In this document: piece after piece, positions 11,737 through 11,973 of the stretch
How positions within the stretch are numbered: position 1 is the stretch's first letter
How the letters are laid out: every line of letters begins with the position of its first letter
NCBI GenBank assembly: GCA_947624465.1
Contig: CANQKJ010000037.1
Coordinates: 1-11,973 of the forward strand
DNA: 11,973 nt
Origin: an uncultured Oscillospiraceae bacterium
GTDB taxonomy: Bacteria; Bacillota; Clostridia; Oscillospirales; Oscillospiraceae
Direction of reading: 5' to 3'
Translations under genes and position numbers: made by a program
The notes under the pieces: generated by a model
Told to the model about the DNA's origin: nothing
Databases searched by the model: none
The model's input: only the letters and a program-made list of their open reading frames with translations

Positions 11737-11907
11737 ATTTCTCGAATTGCTAATTTATAACTATAGCACACTAATTGGGAATAAGCAAGGGCGGGAATAT
11801 GATCCCCGCCCCTGCTCGTCAAAGAATATTCTCGATAGAAATGATAAATCCGAACACATTACCCACTTGGATAATGTAGTTCGGATTATCATTAGATGGT
11901 CCGAGTG
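11737..11907 (-). repeat. 171-bp direct repeat, right copy, overlapping the tRNA-Pro 3' end
   Basis: The partner of 2665-2835, offset by exactly 9,072 bp with no gaps. It holds the same long hairpin (11840-11861 with 11872-11893) and short GC-rich hairpin. Three of the eight differences fall in the short hairpin; one improves its stem and another weakens it. It merges with the last 11 nt of the intact tRNA (11897-11907). Confidence 0.9.
11760..11788 (-). promoter_or_regulatory. Candidate promoter inside the right repeat
   Basis: TTGCTT (11783-11788), 17 nt, TATAGT (11760-11765) on the minus strand, identical to the boxes in the left repeat. It points at the PH-like membrane protein gene, whose start codon is about 37 nt downstream of the -10 box. 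Confidence 0.5.
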
Positions 11908-11972
11908 GCGGGATTTGAACCCACGGCCTCTTGGTCCCGAACCAAGCGCGCTACCAACTGCGCTACACCCGG
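11897..11972 (-). tRNA. tRNA-Pro (anticodon CGG), CCA encoded
   Basis: The cloverleaf is complete on the minus strand: acceptor CCGGGTG pairs with CACTCGG (one G-T), D-arm GCGC/GCGC, anticodon stem CTTGG/CCAAG around loop TTCGGGA (anticodon CGG, reading CCG), T-arm GTGGG/CCCGC with loop TTCAAAT, discriminator A and encoded CCA at 11897-11899. It is the anchor of the island: its 3' end is duplicated at 2825-2835. Confidence 0.97.
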
Positions 11973-11973
11973 A

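Overview
The window looks like a chromosomal stretch from a gut-type member of the Bacillota, most likely a Clostridia/Oscillospirales relative. The basis is a PepC-type peptidase, strong GGAGG ribosome binding sites, DUF4368-type large serine recombinases and a mosaic of GC-rich and AT-rich blocks. That placement is an inference, not a taxonomic identification.

Layout: (1) 1-363 is the C-terminal end of a large serine recombinase from a mobile element lying mostly left of the window. (2) 476-2609 is ordinary chromosome on the minus strand: pepC and a DUF4358-like lipoprotein, each with its own terminator. (3) 2665-2835 and 11737-11907 are two copies of a 171-bp direct repeat, about 95% identical and in the same orientation. 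The right copy runs into the 3' end of a complete tRNA-Pro(CGG) gene (11897-11972); the left copy ends in a displaced 11-nt tRNA 3' end. The 9 kb between them is therefore a genomic island at a tRNA gene. (4) The left part of the island holds a free-standing TIR-domain protein gene (2957-3904), a possible NADase/defence effector. (5) 4078-10204 is a compact integrative element. A minus-strand HTH regulator and serine recombinase pair faces a plus-strand series: short leader ORF, second HTH protein, small unknown protein, replication initiator, FtsK/TcpA-type ATPase and a small acidic protein. (6) 10230-11722 holds AT-rich minus-strand cargo: a zinc-ribbon protein, a four-helix membrane protein and a membrane protein with a PH-like core.

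The most striking system is the replicon. The protein at 7717-8685 has the full motif set of CRESS-DNA virus Reps: an HUH endonuclease (H52/H54, Y90-K93) fused to a superfamily 3 helicase (Walker A at 184-191, motif C at 266-270). Thirty-five bases upstream of it lies a perfect 11-bp stem whose loop contains TAGTATTAC, the nonanucleotide that circovirus and nanovirus Reps nick. Two tandem CATGTAG units sit just after it, where circoviruses keep their Rep-binding repeats. Rep and origin thus form an apparently complete circovirus-like rolling-circle module inside a bacterial integrative element. The neighbouring FtsK-like ATPase, whose gene overlaps rep, is a good candidate to couple the displaced strand to conjugation.

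The 610-bp divergent region (5979-6588) carries three copies of an operator-like sequence, one overlapping the -35 box of the HTH/recombinase operon. It also holds a 27-bp-arm hairpin and the start of a predicted three-way-junction structure that buries the ribosome binding site and start codon of a 27-codon leader ORF.
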